Of a DNA stretch of 64,000 nucleotides, positions 19,425 to 28,995 are shown one piece after another. This DNA comes from Portulaca oleracea. Taxonomy: Eukaryota > Streptophyta > Magnoliopsida > Caryophyllales > Portulacaceae. The notes under the pieces are model-generated. The model saw only the letters and a program-made list of their open reading frames with translations. It made no database searches and was not told the DNA's origin. The stretch is from the NCBI GenBank assembly GCA_029582165.1, contig CM055877.1, forward strand, positions 22,953,355 to 23,017,354. Direction: 5' to 3'. A program made the position numbers and the translations under genes. The stretch's first letter is position 1; the number at the start of each line of letters is the position of its first letter.

Positions 19425-20987
19425 AATGGCAGGAGATAAGTATGAAATAGAGAAGTTTGATGGATCCAACTTCACCTACTGGAAGTTGTAGATTGAGGAT
19501 ATGCTGTATGCGAAGTTGCTGCATGTTCTGCTGCTGGAGAAGCCAGATGAGATGAAGCAGGCTGAATACGATCCGCTGGATCGATAGGCGATGTCCTTGA
19601 TCATGATGTCATTGGCTCAAAACGCCAGGTTTAATGCCATAGAGAAAAAGACAACGAAGGAATTGCTGAAAGCACTGGAGAATATGTATGAGAAGCCTAG
19701 TGCAGCAAATCAGGTATATCTGTTCACTAAATTAACGAGAGGTAAGATGGCTGAAGGTGGGGATGTGGCTGATCATATTAATGAGATTACTCAAATTTTA
19801 TCACAACTTGCTTAAGTAAAGATGGTTTTTGCTGAGAATGTTAGAGCTTGCGTATTATTGTCTTCTATGCCTGAGTCTTGGAGAACCCTTGTAACTGTTG
19901 TTAGTAGTGCTAAGGATACTGACGAGATGAAGTTTGATGATGTCAAGTCTGTGTTGCTTAATGAGGGTCTTCACAGGAAGAATTCTGGTGAGGAATCTTC
20001 GGGAATTGCGTTAAGTGTCAGGGGTAGGAAGAATAATAGGAATTCAAATAATTCCAGGGGAGGCAAGCCTAGGGACATGAGCAATGTCGTGTGTTATGGT
20101 TGTGGGGATAAGGGTCACTTTAAGAGGGATTGCCCTAGACCTGGGAAAGGGAAGGGTAATGATGACCGGGACTCTGTCAACTCTGCGGAAGATCTTTGTG
20201 AAGCCCTAGTTTTGAGTGTGTCTAGCCTTGAAGAGTCTTGGATTGTTGATACTGGAGCATCCTTTCATGTTTCTTCAAACAGGGAGTTATTTCATAATTT
20301 CAGGAGTGGGAATTTTGGCAAGGTGTATCTTGCCAATGACAAGTATTATGAGATAACAGGTACAAGAGACGTGACGATTAAGACTGCTAATGGTAGTCTT
20401 TGGAAGTTGGAGGATGTGAGGTATATTCCTGGAATTAGGAGGAATCTAATTTCAGTGAATCAACTCGATGAGATACTGCAAGCTTCAGGAAAGGGATGTG
20501 GAAGATCATGAAGGGTGCTGTGGTAGTGGCGAAGGGATTGAGATCTGGTACGTTGTACTTTACCAGGGAAAGCACTAGCATGATTTCTTATGCTTCTTGT
20601 TCTAGTTTATGGCTTTGCAGGAATGAAAAGAGGGTCAGCTTCGCCAAAATTGACAGGGAACCTGAGGCCGTATGGAGTGACTAAGGTGACAAGAAGCCAA
20701 TGGGAGTTGTGCCGGTCAAGGTTTCTGGTAGGCTGGGTGTTACTAGGGAGGAAAAAGAGGAACCACAGGAAGCTCCACAGGTAACAAATCAGGTTGCTGA
20801 AGAACCTGAACCATAGGAGCTAGATGAAAGCTCCAGCGCACCATCTACTGTGAGGAGATTTAGGAGGGCTACTAGAGATGCTAGGGAGCCAAGGACCTAT
20901 AGTAAGGCTGTGCAGGCGGAGGCTTGGTTCAATTGGGAGCACGCGATGGCTGATGAGATTGCGTCACTTGAGGGAACCATCTACTGT
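19425..20987 (+). pseudogene. Copia gag-pol pseudogene, 5' part
   Basis: The frame starts at ATG 19425 and runs with in-frame stops at 19488-19490 (TAG), 19585-19587 (TAG) and 19813-19815 (TAA). It contains a UBN2-type gag region (for example 'ALENMYEKPSAANQVYL' and 'LLSSMPESW'), a CCHC zinc knuckle 'CYGCGDKGHFKRDCP' (about 20089-20133), and an aspartic protease start 'WIVDTGASFHVS' (about 20239-20274). A pre-integrase phrase 'KGAVVVAKGLRSGTLYFT' follows near 20510, after which the integrase core is missing. The frame resumes near 20690 with a linker, a further TAG near 20812, and the first residues of the reverse-transcriptase region. The product would have been a Ty1/Copia polyprotein; this copy is dead by stops and deletion. 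The last 136 bp are duplicated across the CACTA-like insertion. Confidence 0.88.
20841..20976 (+). repeat. 136-bp tandem duplication of Copia pol, first copy
   Basis: The segment beginning CCATCTACTGTGAGGAG is present here and again as 20977-20987 plus 25574 onward (to about 25700), the second copy being split by the CACTA-like element. The junction reads GGGAACC|ATCTACTG, and both joined sites carry ACC, consistent with microhomology. The copies differ at about seven positions, so the duplication is not new. Confidence 0.8.
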
Positions 20988-21299
20988 TTACAAAAAAAGT
21001 GACTTTTACCAACAGATTATTAGTGACATATATTTTATTTGTTGGTAAAAGTACTTGTTTCCCAACAGATTTGGTATATGTTGGTATTAATAATAATTTA
21101 CCAACACTTATGTTATCTGTTGGTAAAATAATTTTAGTACCAATAAATTAAAATTTAACTGTTGGTATTATTTTGATAGTACCAACACTTATATTATTTG
21201 TTGGTAAAAATAAATTTATACCGACAGATAAAAACTTAGTGTTGGTATTAGTGTAATACACATTAGGCGTCATCCCTTAGAATTAAAAATAGGGCTAAA

Positions 21300-24200
21300 A
21301 AATTTACCAACTCCAACTCCAACTCCAACTCCAACTCCCTCAAATCGAACGTTGCATCTCTTTGTTCCCAACTCCAACTCTGATCCCTCAAACCGCCCCT
21401 CAAATCGAACGCTCTCCAACACTAACTCCCTCAAATTAGTTGGTCTAATCAATTGCTGGTGTTGTTCGTGCTGTTCTTCTTTGCCGTCCATTGTGTTCTT
21501 CCTGTTCGTGCCATCAAGGTCGACTCTTGGATCCTCTCATTCCACGGTAACTTCTCCAAACATCTGAACGTGATTTTGTGTTTTCTTGGTATTATTCGAT
21601 TGAATTCACTTCCTGCAGATGCGCTAACTGTTTTCCCCTTTGCGAGGTTTTTAGGGTTTGGTTCAATCTGTTTTGATTGGTGTTTTTTTGGTTGGTTTTG
21701 ATCCTGACTTGAATGCCACTGTGACTTACGTTTTTGCCTGTTCTTCGAATTTATTGGCTTCAATATGTTCTGCCTGTGAATGATGCTAGTTTTTATCCCA
21801 ATAACCCCTCAATGGGTTGGAGATTATAAAGCTTGATGAATTTCTTGTAACTCTGTTTTTAGTTTTCTATTGAAATTGCCCTCTCGAAAGAAACTGTGCA
21901 TTGAAACCTTCTGGGGGCATATCAAGCCCTAATATTGAATCAAATTTAGTTATGATCTCACATTGTCTAGATTTGGCATTTGCTTTGTTGTTTGGCTGTA
22001 TTTGTGTCTAGTCAGAGTGACATTGATAGTCATATTCATATATAGGTTAGCTATTGGGGTGTCTTGAAAGCACTTTGGCAGCTGCTTGCTTGTAAATTTT
22101 AACTAGAAAACACGTTATGTTATGGCATTGCCTGAGATAAGTAGTCTCTTGTTCTTTGCAGGGAACAGGAGACTTAATGAATGCGTTATTACTTGGATGG
22201 AGCAGTGTAATAGTGATTGCTCTAAGTCTCTCCTGATATTTGTTTATTTAGGCTTTGCTTTTTTGGGGAGATTGTTCAGCTTATGTTGTTGTGGTTGTGT
22301 TATGCAGAAGTCTCCTGATGACCTTGCCAAAGTAGCCAAGCTTACAGTGTCGAGCTTGTAGGTACTTAATCATCTCATATACTGTCAATACCTTAAATTT
22401 TCAGCGTCTATAATTTGTGATACTTCCACTGATGGCCTCATCATTCTTAAACAGTATGGCTTTCCTAGTCTCTTTGTTATTTGATGGCCTTTTTTCCTTT
22501 GAGTTGAGCGATTTATTTGATTGTCATGTCGTTGTATTCTTAAAATTTTCTTCGGATTTGATGGTTTTTGTCTGTTTAATATTGAGAGCTCTTAATATCA
22601 TTTATTTATACTTCCTTATGACACATGAACAATATCGCTTTCCTAGACTCCCAGTTTCCAAATATTGCACTTATATGTGATCGTTTTGTTGGTTGTCTAA
22701 ACTTTATTGGTAAATGGATGGTAGGATAAATGTTAAGTTTCGGTAATTTTGATAAATAAATGCAAGATGGGTTGATATGTATTACTTTTAAGTTTCTCTT
22801 ATGAAGAACATAAAGAGAGCCAACGAAAAGTTAATAATTTGTATTTTATAATATATATATAGGAGCTTCATAGTCTTAATCATTCTACATCAGTTGCAGT
22901 GATGGTATACATTCACAGAAAATTGATGTACTAGGAGTTCTTATGTCTGCCTCCTGATCAAATATCCTTATTGCTCTTGCATATTTTTATTCAAACCTGT
23001 GATAGGGCTTCATGTATTTAGTGTTGCTCATTTTATTTTCAAATGCTACTTAGGTGTCTAAATGCTATTTGTAGAAGATTCAACTCAAATCTAATTGGGT
23101 TACTTTGATTAATTGTATCTGTATCTCATTTATATTCTTCTAGAAATTCGCATAAAGCAAGGAAAGCAAAATTATAAATTAGCAAATTGTATTTGTTTCT
23201 TATCTGTATTCTTCCAGAAATTCGTATAAAATAAGGAAAAAGAAGACAATCTAATCGAGCAGCAAAACTGACCAATAATTTTTTTTTCCATCTGGTGTTA
23301 GAGAAGCAAGTCCTGGTGTTGTTGGTAACTTTGTTTTTGTTCTTGTGTTATGCTTCACTCTTCATCTGATGTTAGTGGCCTCTGTACTCTTAGTTTCTAT
23401 TTAGCAACTGACTCATACTGCTATATATTTCTTTAGGTAATGGATATGAAAGGAGATTTTTGGTGAACGTTTATATATTTATCCCTAGGATATCTTGTCA
23501 TTTGGTTCTATCTCTAAGATAACTGGCCCATGATTTTTTCCACGGTGCTAAAGTGTGCTTTGGTTGGTCTCCTTGCTAAATGTTCTTAGACTTGAATAAG
23601 CAGTCATGATGCCCACAATTCAACAACTATAATTTTTTCCATTTAATTTTGCTTCTTTGATGCATATTTCGTGTTTGAAATTTGGGTGATTATTTGAGGA
23701 GGAAGTGATGATAGAAATTCATATAAGTCTGTCAATCCACTGATTTCAAGTGATGACACGATGACTCCTGACAGGTTCTGATCCTCTTTTCTCTCTCTGA
23801 TTCATTCCTGTTGTTATTAAATTCATTTTTAATATTTTTCCTGTGGATTTAATGGCTTGAAATTTTGGGCAATTGATGAATCTCTTAACTTGAAATGGGT
23901 AATTTGCGTCTGAATTTACCTTGATGTCAATCACCTTGGAGAACTGACGCCTCTTTTCACTTCAATTTCTTTGTTCAATTTCAATTCTTTTTTCCAAAAA
24001 TGCTAGTATTTATGTTTGATGATTTATGCTAAATCACAAATTGGGCATTTGATGAATCCCATTTCATATCAACAAGGTTTATCACTGTTTCTTTTTACTC
24101 TTTTGTAGGCCTGCGTAGTTGACCTTAGTTTGATCACCCCAATTGTGACTTAGACTGGACTGTACCTAGACATGTAGTAATACATAGCTTAAGTTTGACT

Positions 24201-24820
24201 TGAACCTTACTTGTTCCAACTCCAACTCAAGGCTAACAAGTAACCTGAAAATTCATTTGATCAATGTGCATTCCATTATCATGATGTAGTTGTTAGCGAA
24301 ACTGATACTTATTTTTTTTCATCAACTTATGTTTTTTTTTTTTCATTTAATATGAGGTTGGTTGCTGAAGAGCTTGTTGGCCATAAAATGGGTGGCTTTC
24401 TGATTCTCAACTGTTATTGGATAAATGAGGTTTGTCATTTGACTCTCAATCCTTAGTAATATTGATTGATTGACTAAATTAAAGCTAGGTTACATTATTG
24501 TTATAATAGCTAGGCTACATTACTGTCAAGGATAAATGAGGTTGGTTGCATTATTGTCGAGGATCCAAGCTATGTTTTTCATTTAATATTGATTGACTAA
24601 AGCATGAAAATGCAGTGTAATCAATTTTAGGCAACATTACTGTCAAGGATCAACAAGTATAAGCAAAGAGTAACCTAAGTAATTATGAAGTAGACTTGGA
24701 TAGTTACAAATTCGACTTGCGTAACTTGGATTTTTTTATTACTAGCGCGAGGGAAGAGTCTTCTTCGTTTGATTAATGTCTATGCTTATTATGATTATGA
24801 ATTTGACTTCCTGCAAATTC
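21300..24820 (+). other. Intron-like interior of CACTA-like element, possible captured gene
   Basis: This region has long T-rich stretches flanked by GT and AG sites, as in plant introns. An ACTCCA microsatellite sits at 21306-21340. Open segments that could be exons lie at about 21453-21545 (hydrophobic start), 22162-22220, 22304-22361 (ends in a stop) and 23697-23775 (Ser/Asp/Thr-rich, followed by AG|GTTCTG). I do not recognise a product and cannot prove these are spliced together. Confidence 0.3.
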
Positions 24821-24824
24821 GTAG

Positions 24825-24923
24825 GAGATACCGGAAGATCTTCGCGATTTATTTGAAGATGATTCCGATGCCGATGATTATTACGAAGACACCGTTGAAG
24901 AAAATATTGACGAAGAACATTAG
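24825..24923 (+). pseudogene. Putative acidic C-terminal exon within CACTA-like element
   Basis: After a plausible acceptor (TTCGTAG at 24818-24824) a 33-codon frame runs to TAG at 24921-24923. It is very acidic, with 'EIPEDLRDLFEDD' followed by Asp/Glu/Tyr-rich sequence. Such an open, biased composition in an AT-rich surround looks like the end of a real protein, but I cannot name it. It may be the last exon of a gene carried by the element, or of the element's own accessory protein. Confidence 0.35.
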
Positions 24924-25573
24924 ATTTAGGTTGTGTACTATATTACTCTTGCATATTAACAAATATGATTTCGGTACTTTGCCCTTAATTAAGTGACATT
25001 TCAATTTTGACATTATGTATTTTACAGTTCAAAACACCCTATGAACACAATTTGAGATTTTCTGGATATTGTAACTAAAATTAATTGCTTTTGTACAACA
25101 GGTACAATATATTGTAATGACAGATTTATAACTTCATACGACTATATTCACTATTTTTAATAGATATTTATGTTTTAAATTATGCAAATTGTATTACCAA
25201 CAAATGTATTTGTTGGACAATGTCTTTCAAATTACGCTGACAATGTATTACCAACAGATAAAGTGAGTGGAGAATATTTTTAGCGCCCATGGATACGTTT
25301 CCCAACATTTACATGTGTTGGTAAAGGTGATGTATCTCCGACATAAATTAACTGTTGGTGTAAAATTACTAACAACAACAGAACAAAACTGTTTGCATTA
25401 GTTAGCAATTCCAACAGAACACAATATCTGTTGGTAATACTTTTACAATCAGGTTTATTTCCAACAGGCTAGTGATAGATAATTATCTGTTGGTAAAAGC
25501 ATATACCAACAGATATTGTACTTTTACCAACATATAAGCCCTGTTGGTAAAAGCCACTTTTTTTTTGTAGTGT

Positions 25574-25865
25574 GAGGAGATCTAGGAGGGCTACCAGATA
25601 TGCTAGGGAGCCAAGGACCTATAGTAAGGCTGTGCAGGCGGAGGCTTGGTTCAAGTGGGAGCACGCGATGGTTGATGAGATTGCGTCACTTGAGGGAACC
25701 TGGAAGCCGGTGAGATTGTCTGCAGGGAAGAAGGCCGGGAAGAAGTGGGTCTACATGATCAAGGGTAAGCCAGTGGATGTTGGGAAATTGAGGTCAGGTG
25801 CGGTCTCAAGAGGCCTCTCGGACAGAGAAAGATGTCGGTCGATGCACTTGGGGAACTTGTTGTAA
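25574..25865 (+). pseudogene. Copia reverse-transcriptase N-terminal fragment
   Basis: Continues the Copia frame after the CACTA-like element. It shows the start of the Ty1/Copia RVT_2 domain: 'AWFKWEHAMVDEIASLEGTW', then 'LSAGKKAGKKWVYMIKGK' (about 25645-25770). It then departs from the family pattern, so most of reverse transcriptase and all of RNase H are deleted before the polypurine tract. Confidence 0.85.
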
Positions 25866-25892
25866 AAGTTGAGGATGGTTGTGGTTTGGTCT

Positions 25893-25905
25893 CCAAGTGG
25901 GAGAT
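25893..25905 (+). promoter_or_regulatory. Polypurine tract of Copia element
   Basis: CCAAGTGGGAGAT directly before the LTR start TGTTGGGTGTAG is the standard plant Copia PPT arrangement. Confidence 0.85.
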
Positions 25906-26616
25906 TGTTGGGTGTAGAGACCAAAATAGGAGAAGGAAGGAGGTAGAAAGGTGGAAGAAGAGGAGTTGAGGGAGACGCCACCAAGGGGACATTGACGCCA
26001 CTAGGGGGTGCACCCCCACTAGCGCTTTTCTGCCCCCTGTCAGCGTGTGGTCACACCTCACCAGCGCCTCATAGGGCAAGACGCTGGTAGCGTCTAGGGA
26101 GCCCCTCGACAGCGCCTGGTCCAGAAGCTCCAATTTGGTGCACGCTGTCCGCGTCTGTGCCCCATCGCCAGCGTTGGTTGATTTCAGCAGCATTTTCCTT
26201 TGCCGGGGCTTGTGTGAAATATTCGGGGAATATTTCCAAGATCTTTTCTGTTTCCTTTCTACAGTAGTTTCCTAATTCGCGGTTGTTTCCTTATTGCTGG
26301 AGACTTCCATATTGTTTAGGTTACTGCCATATTGTAACCTAGGTTATTCCTTGTACTCCTAATATATAGAGGGGTTCAGGTTCTCCCTATTATGTATCCC
26401 AGTATTCCTAGAGTGGATCTTTTGAGGGATCAAGTGAGACAGAGAGAAACACAACATTGTATTGTAATCCTCATATTACTAGTGCATCGATTCCGTGGTT
26501 TTTTTTCCTGCTTTGGGTTTTTTCCACGTTAAAATCCTGGTGTCAAGTTTCTTATTTCTTTTCCGCTATTATTTCTTATTGTTTGTGGTTTGCTTGAGTA
26601 CTCTTCGATCCTAACA
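25906..26616 (+). repeat. 3' LTR of Copia element
   Basis: A 711-bp LTR beginning TGTTGGG and ending CCTAACA. U3 contains a perfect palindrome GGGGGTGCACCCCC (26004-26017), a hairpin GACGCT-GGT-AGCGTC (26080-26094) and repeated CAGCG words. A TATA-like TATATAGA lies near 26363. The 5-bp target duplication would be ACGAT (26617-26621) if its partner exists left of the window. Confidence 0.88.
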
Positions 26617-28719
26617 ACGATCATGTTTGGTTTGGATTAGATGTGAAGAGGGATGAACCCAGAGAGATATCTGCATTTGTGAGGGAGACAGTGAGGACAT
26701 TATCACAACAGAACAAGAGTAAGATACTAGGTATAAATCTAACTCTCAAATTGTCCATCATATCTGCCATGTTTTAGCTGGGAATTTAGCAAGAAGAGCA
26801 GGAGTAGCAGCAACATTTGAGATTGTGATAGAAACGGTAGAGAGGGAAGAAAAAGAAAAGGGGTTATATGGTAGAATTAAATTAGGGTGGAAGCTTTTTC
26901 ACTTGGTTTATGAAACGGTGGGCAAAGTAGGGGGGATTGGCTGGCTTAGACAATTGGTGTTAGTGAAAGTGGAGTTGGGTGCTTATGATGGTACCGAGGG
27001 TTATGTACTGAAGAGGAAGAAGAAGATAGGGGGTGTTTGAGAAGAGAGAAAAGAAAAGGGAAAAATTAAAAAGGAAGAATTTTTTTTTTTTTAAAAAAAA
27101 AAAAAGAGGAAGAAGAAGATAGAGGAGTGTTTGACAAGTCATAGTTTACTAAGTTCATCATAAATGCCAAGCCACACATCTTCGCCACCACATCATCCCG
27201 TCACCAAGTTATTATTAACTTAATTCAGTAGTGTGCTACTATAATCTAAAAGGGTTAAAGTTTAGATTATTGATAAACAAATCTAATGTTCATATTATTA
27301 AGTCTATTATGGGCTAAAGTTCAAATTATTTAAATCCAATTTCCCTTATTAAAATCTAGTTTGTGCAATCAGTCTTTCAATTGAATCAAGCATCAATAAT
27401 CATATGAATTTATATTTATTCCGATGCTTAATATAATTGTTCTAATTAGCCTTGCAAACAACTTTCGTATGCCTATCTTCTAGGATATGCGGATTTCAAG
27501 GCAAAAAAAAAAACAATAGTGCACATTAACAAGAAAGTAAATAAGATCAACACAGGTATTTAACGTGGAAAAATCAAAACTGAAAAATACCACGAGCAAT
27601 GAACTAGTCAGAGAGAATTTACAATCATAGTGTTATAATAGTTATTCAGAGAACCTAAAAGGATAATTCTACACCACGTTAGAGTACTCATACTAATTCT
27701 CAACTATACACTCTTACCATCAACATTACTCTTCAGGAGACACTCGCCCCTCGATGCTCTTCCGGAGCAACCCAGTGCTCTCTCATGAGATACACATAGT
27801 TCCTTCAACAACTTGGAAATATATAGGAAGACAAATCTTTGACACCCACTCTAATTAAATTTATCAAATATAATATAATTAGAAAACTCAACATTGTAAA
27901 GAAACCTTACACAATTATAATACAACTAGGAGATTTTAAGACACAATCCTAACATTATTAAATTAATCAAAGTTAAAGATTTAAAATTATCAAAATGATC
28001 TTCTAGTTTACTATTCTTTTCTCAAATTTCATAAACTAGGTAAAATAGTTGGTTGTCATATTATTCAATTTCACTTTTCAGTACTTTACAGATGAAACTT
28101 AAATTATAATGAGTGATAATCAAACATGAAGAACAAAATTTATATTCATTTAAAATAAGAACTCAAGCACAAACCATGAGAATCTAAACAAATACCACTG
28201 TTTTGGTTTAAAAATCTCTAGATAAATTAAATATACTCACACATGATAGCAAATGAAGAACGAGTGATAATCTACTAGAACTCCACTTTGAATCTTTCAA
28301 TTTCTAAGCAAAACTACTTCAAGATGTGCTTTAATCTTCAAAACTATGAAGATTCATGAGGATGGGTGGACGGACGATGGATGATTATGATGGTAGAATA
28401 AAGGTGGATGGTGAGATATTGGTGATAAATGAGGAGTATATAGCACTTATTATGGTTAAATGCAAAAATCGATAATAAACTCACCCAAAACCACTCAACC
28501 AAGAGCAACAACACAAAGATTGTTGAACAGAGGGTCACTCCAGATTGGAGTGATCACTCCAGGCAGCCCAGACTAGCCTTTTCCCACTTCCACTTTGATT
28601 TTTCTACCCATGGTTTGTTGTCCATATGTGAAGTCCGTCGTCAGCTTATTTTACAGAAAGTTAAACGATTAATGATGGTGTTTTTTCCCTCAAATGCTAC
28701 AAATTTGCTTAAAAGCAAC
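26617..28719. other. AT-rich region without a recognisable gene
   Basis: No gene supported. A short open frame at 26825-27040 has no family resemblance. Homopolymer A/T runs lie at 27078-27104. The stretch 27490-27960 reads like a decayed LTR in reverse ('TATTTAACGTGGAAAA', 'CTCTCTCATGAGATACAC'), but no partner LTR is visible. Confidence 0.4.
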
Positions 28720-28733
28720 AAGTGTAATATGAA

Positions 28734-28981
28734 CATGTCAATCAACCTTTGCCTTGGTAGCAAAGTCTCTTCATCCCATATCTCCCCTCCAAGTTTCGAA
28801 TCCCGCGGAGGGGGGGGGGGAGTGTTCCTTCTTACCGGTTGAGGAATGTTATGGCAAGTCATAGATGTGGGCTTTTCTTTAAGCATTGGCATTCTCGTCC
28901 CCGTTCATTGTAAGGCATGTCGGGTTAGTATTCCCCTGAGATAGGGGCCTGATGGGTTGGACTACTTAACTAAATAAAAAA
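28734..28981 (+). mobile_element. tRNA-type SINE with 14-bp target duplication
   Basis: A 248-bp insertion flanked by perfect AAGTGTAATATGAA repeats (28720-28733 and 28982-28995). It has a Pol III B-box-like GTTTCGAATCC (28793-28803) preceded by an A-box-like TTGGTAGCAAAGTC (about 28754-28767), and ends in an A-rich tail after CTAAATA. The body has a 12-base G run. Retroposition by a LINE is the expected mechanism. The family is not one I can name. Confidence 0.8.
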
Positions 28982-28995
28982 AAGTGTAATATGAA

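Larger units (their letters stand above)
20988..25570. mobile_element. CACTA-like element with TACCAACAG subterminal repeats
   Basis: A 4.58 kb element in the Copia remnant. Its right end reads CTTTTTTTTTGTAG(TG), the complement of CACTACAAAAAAAAAG; the left end TTTACAAAAAAAGTGACTTT aligns with it but has lost the CAC. Both ends then run into many copies of ACCAACAG or CTGTTGGTA (20990-21260 and 25195-25555) in both orientations, the subterminal repeat pattern of CACTA/EnSpm elements. TGT flanks both sides (20985-20987, 25571-25573) and could be the 3-bp target duplication. No transposase is recognised inside. The middle (21290-24930) is T-rich like introns, with possible exons. Confidence 0.75.

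Noticed and set aside
25751..26193. 144-codon minus-strand frame over the Copia LTR
   Set aside because: It lies across the Copia RT remnant, PPT and LTR on the opposite strand, without a domain.
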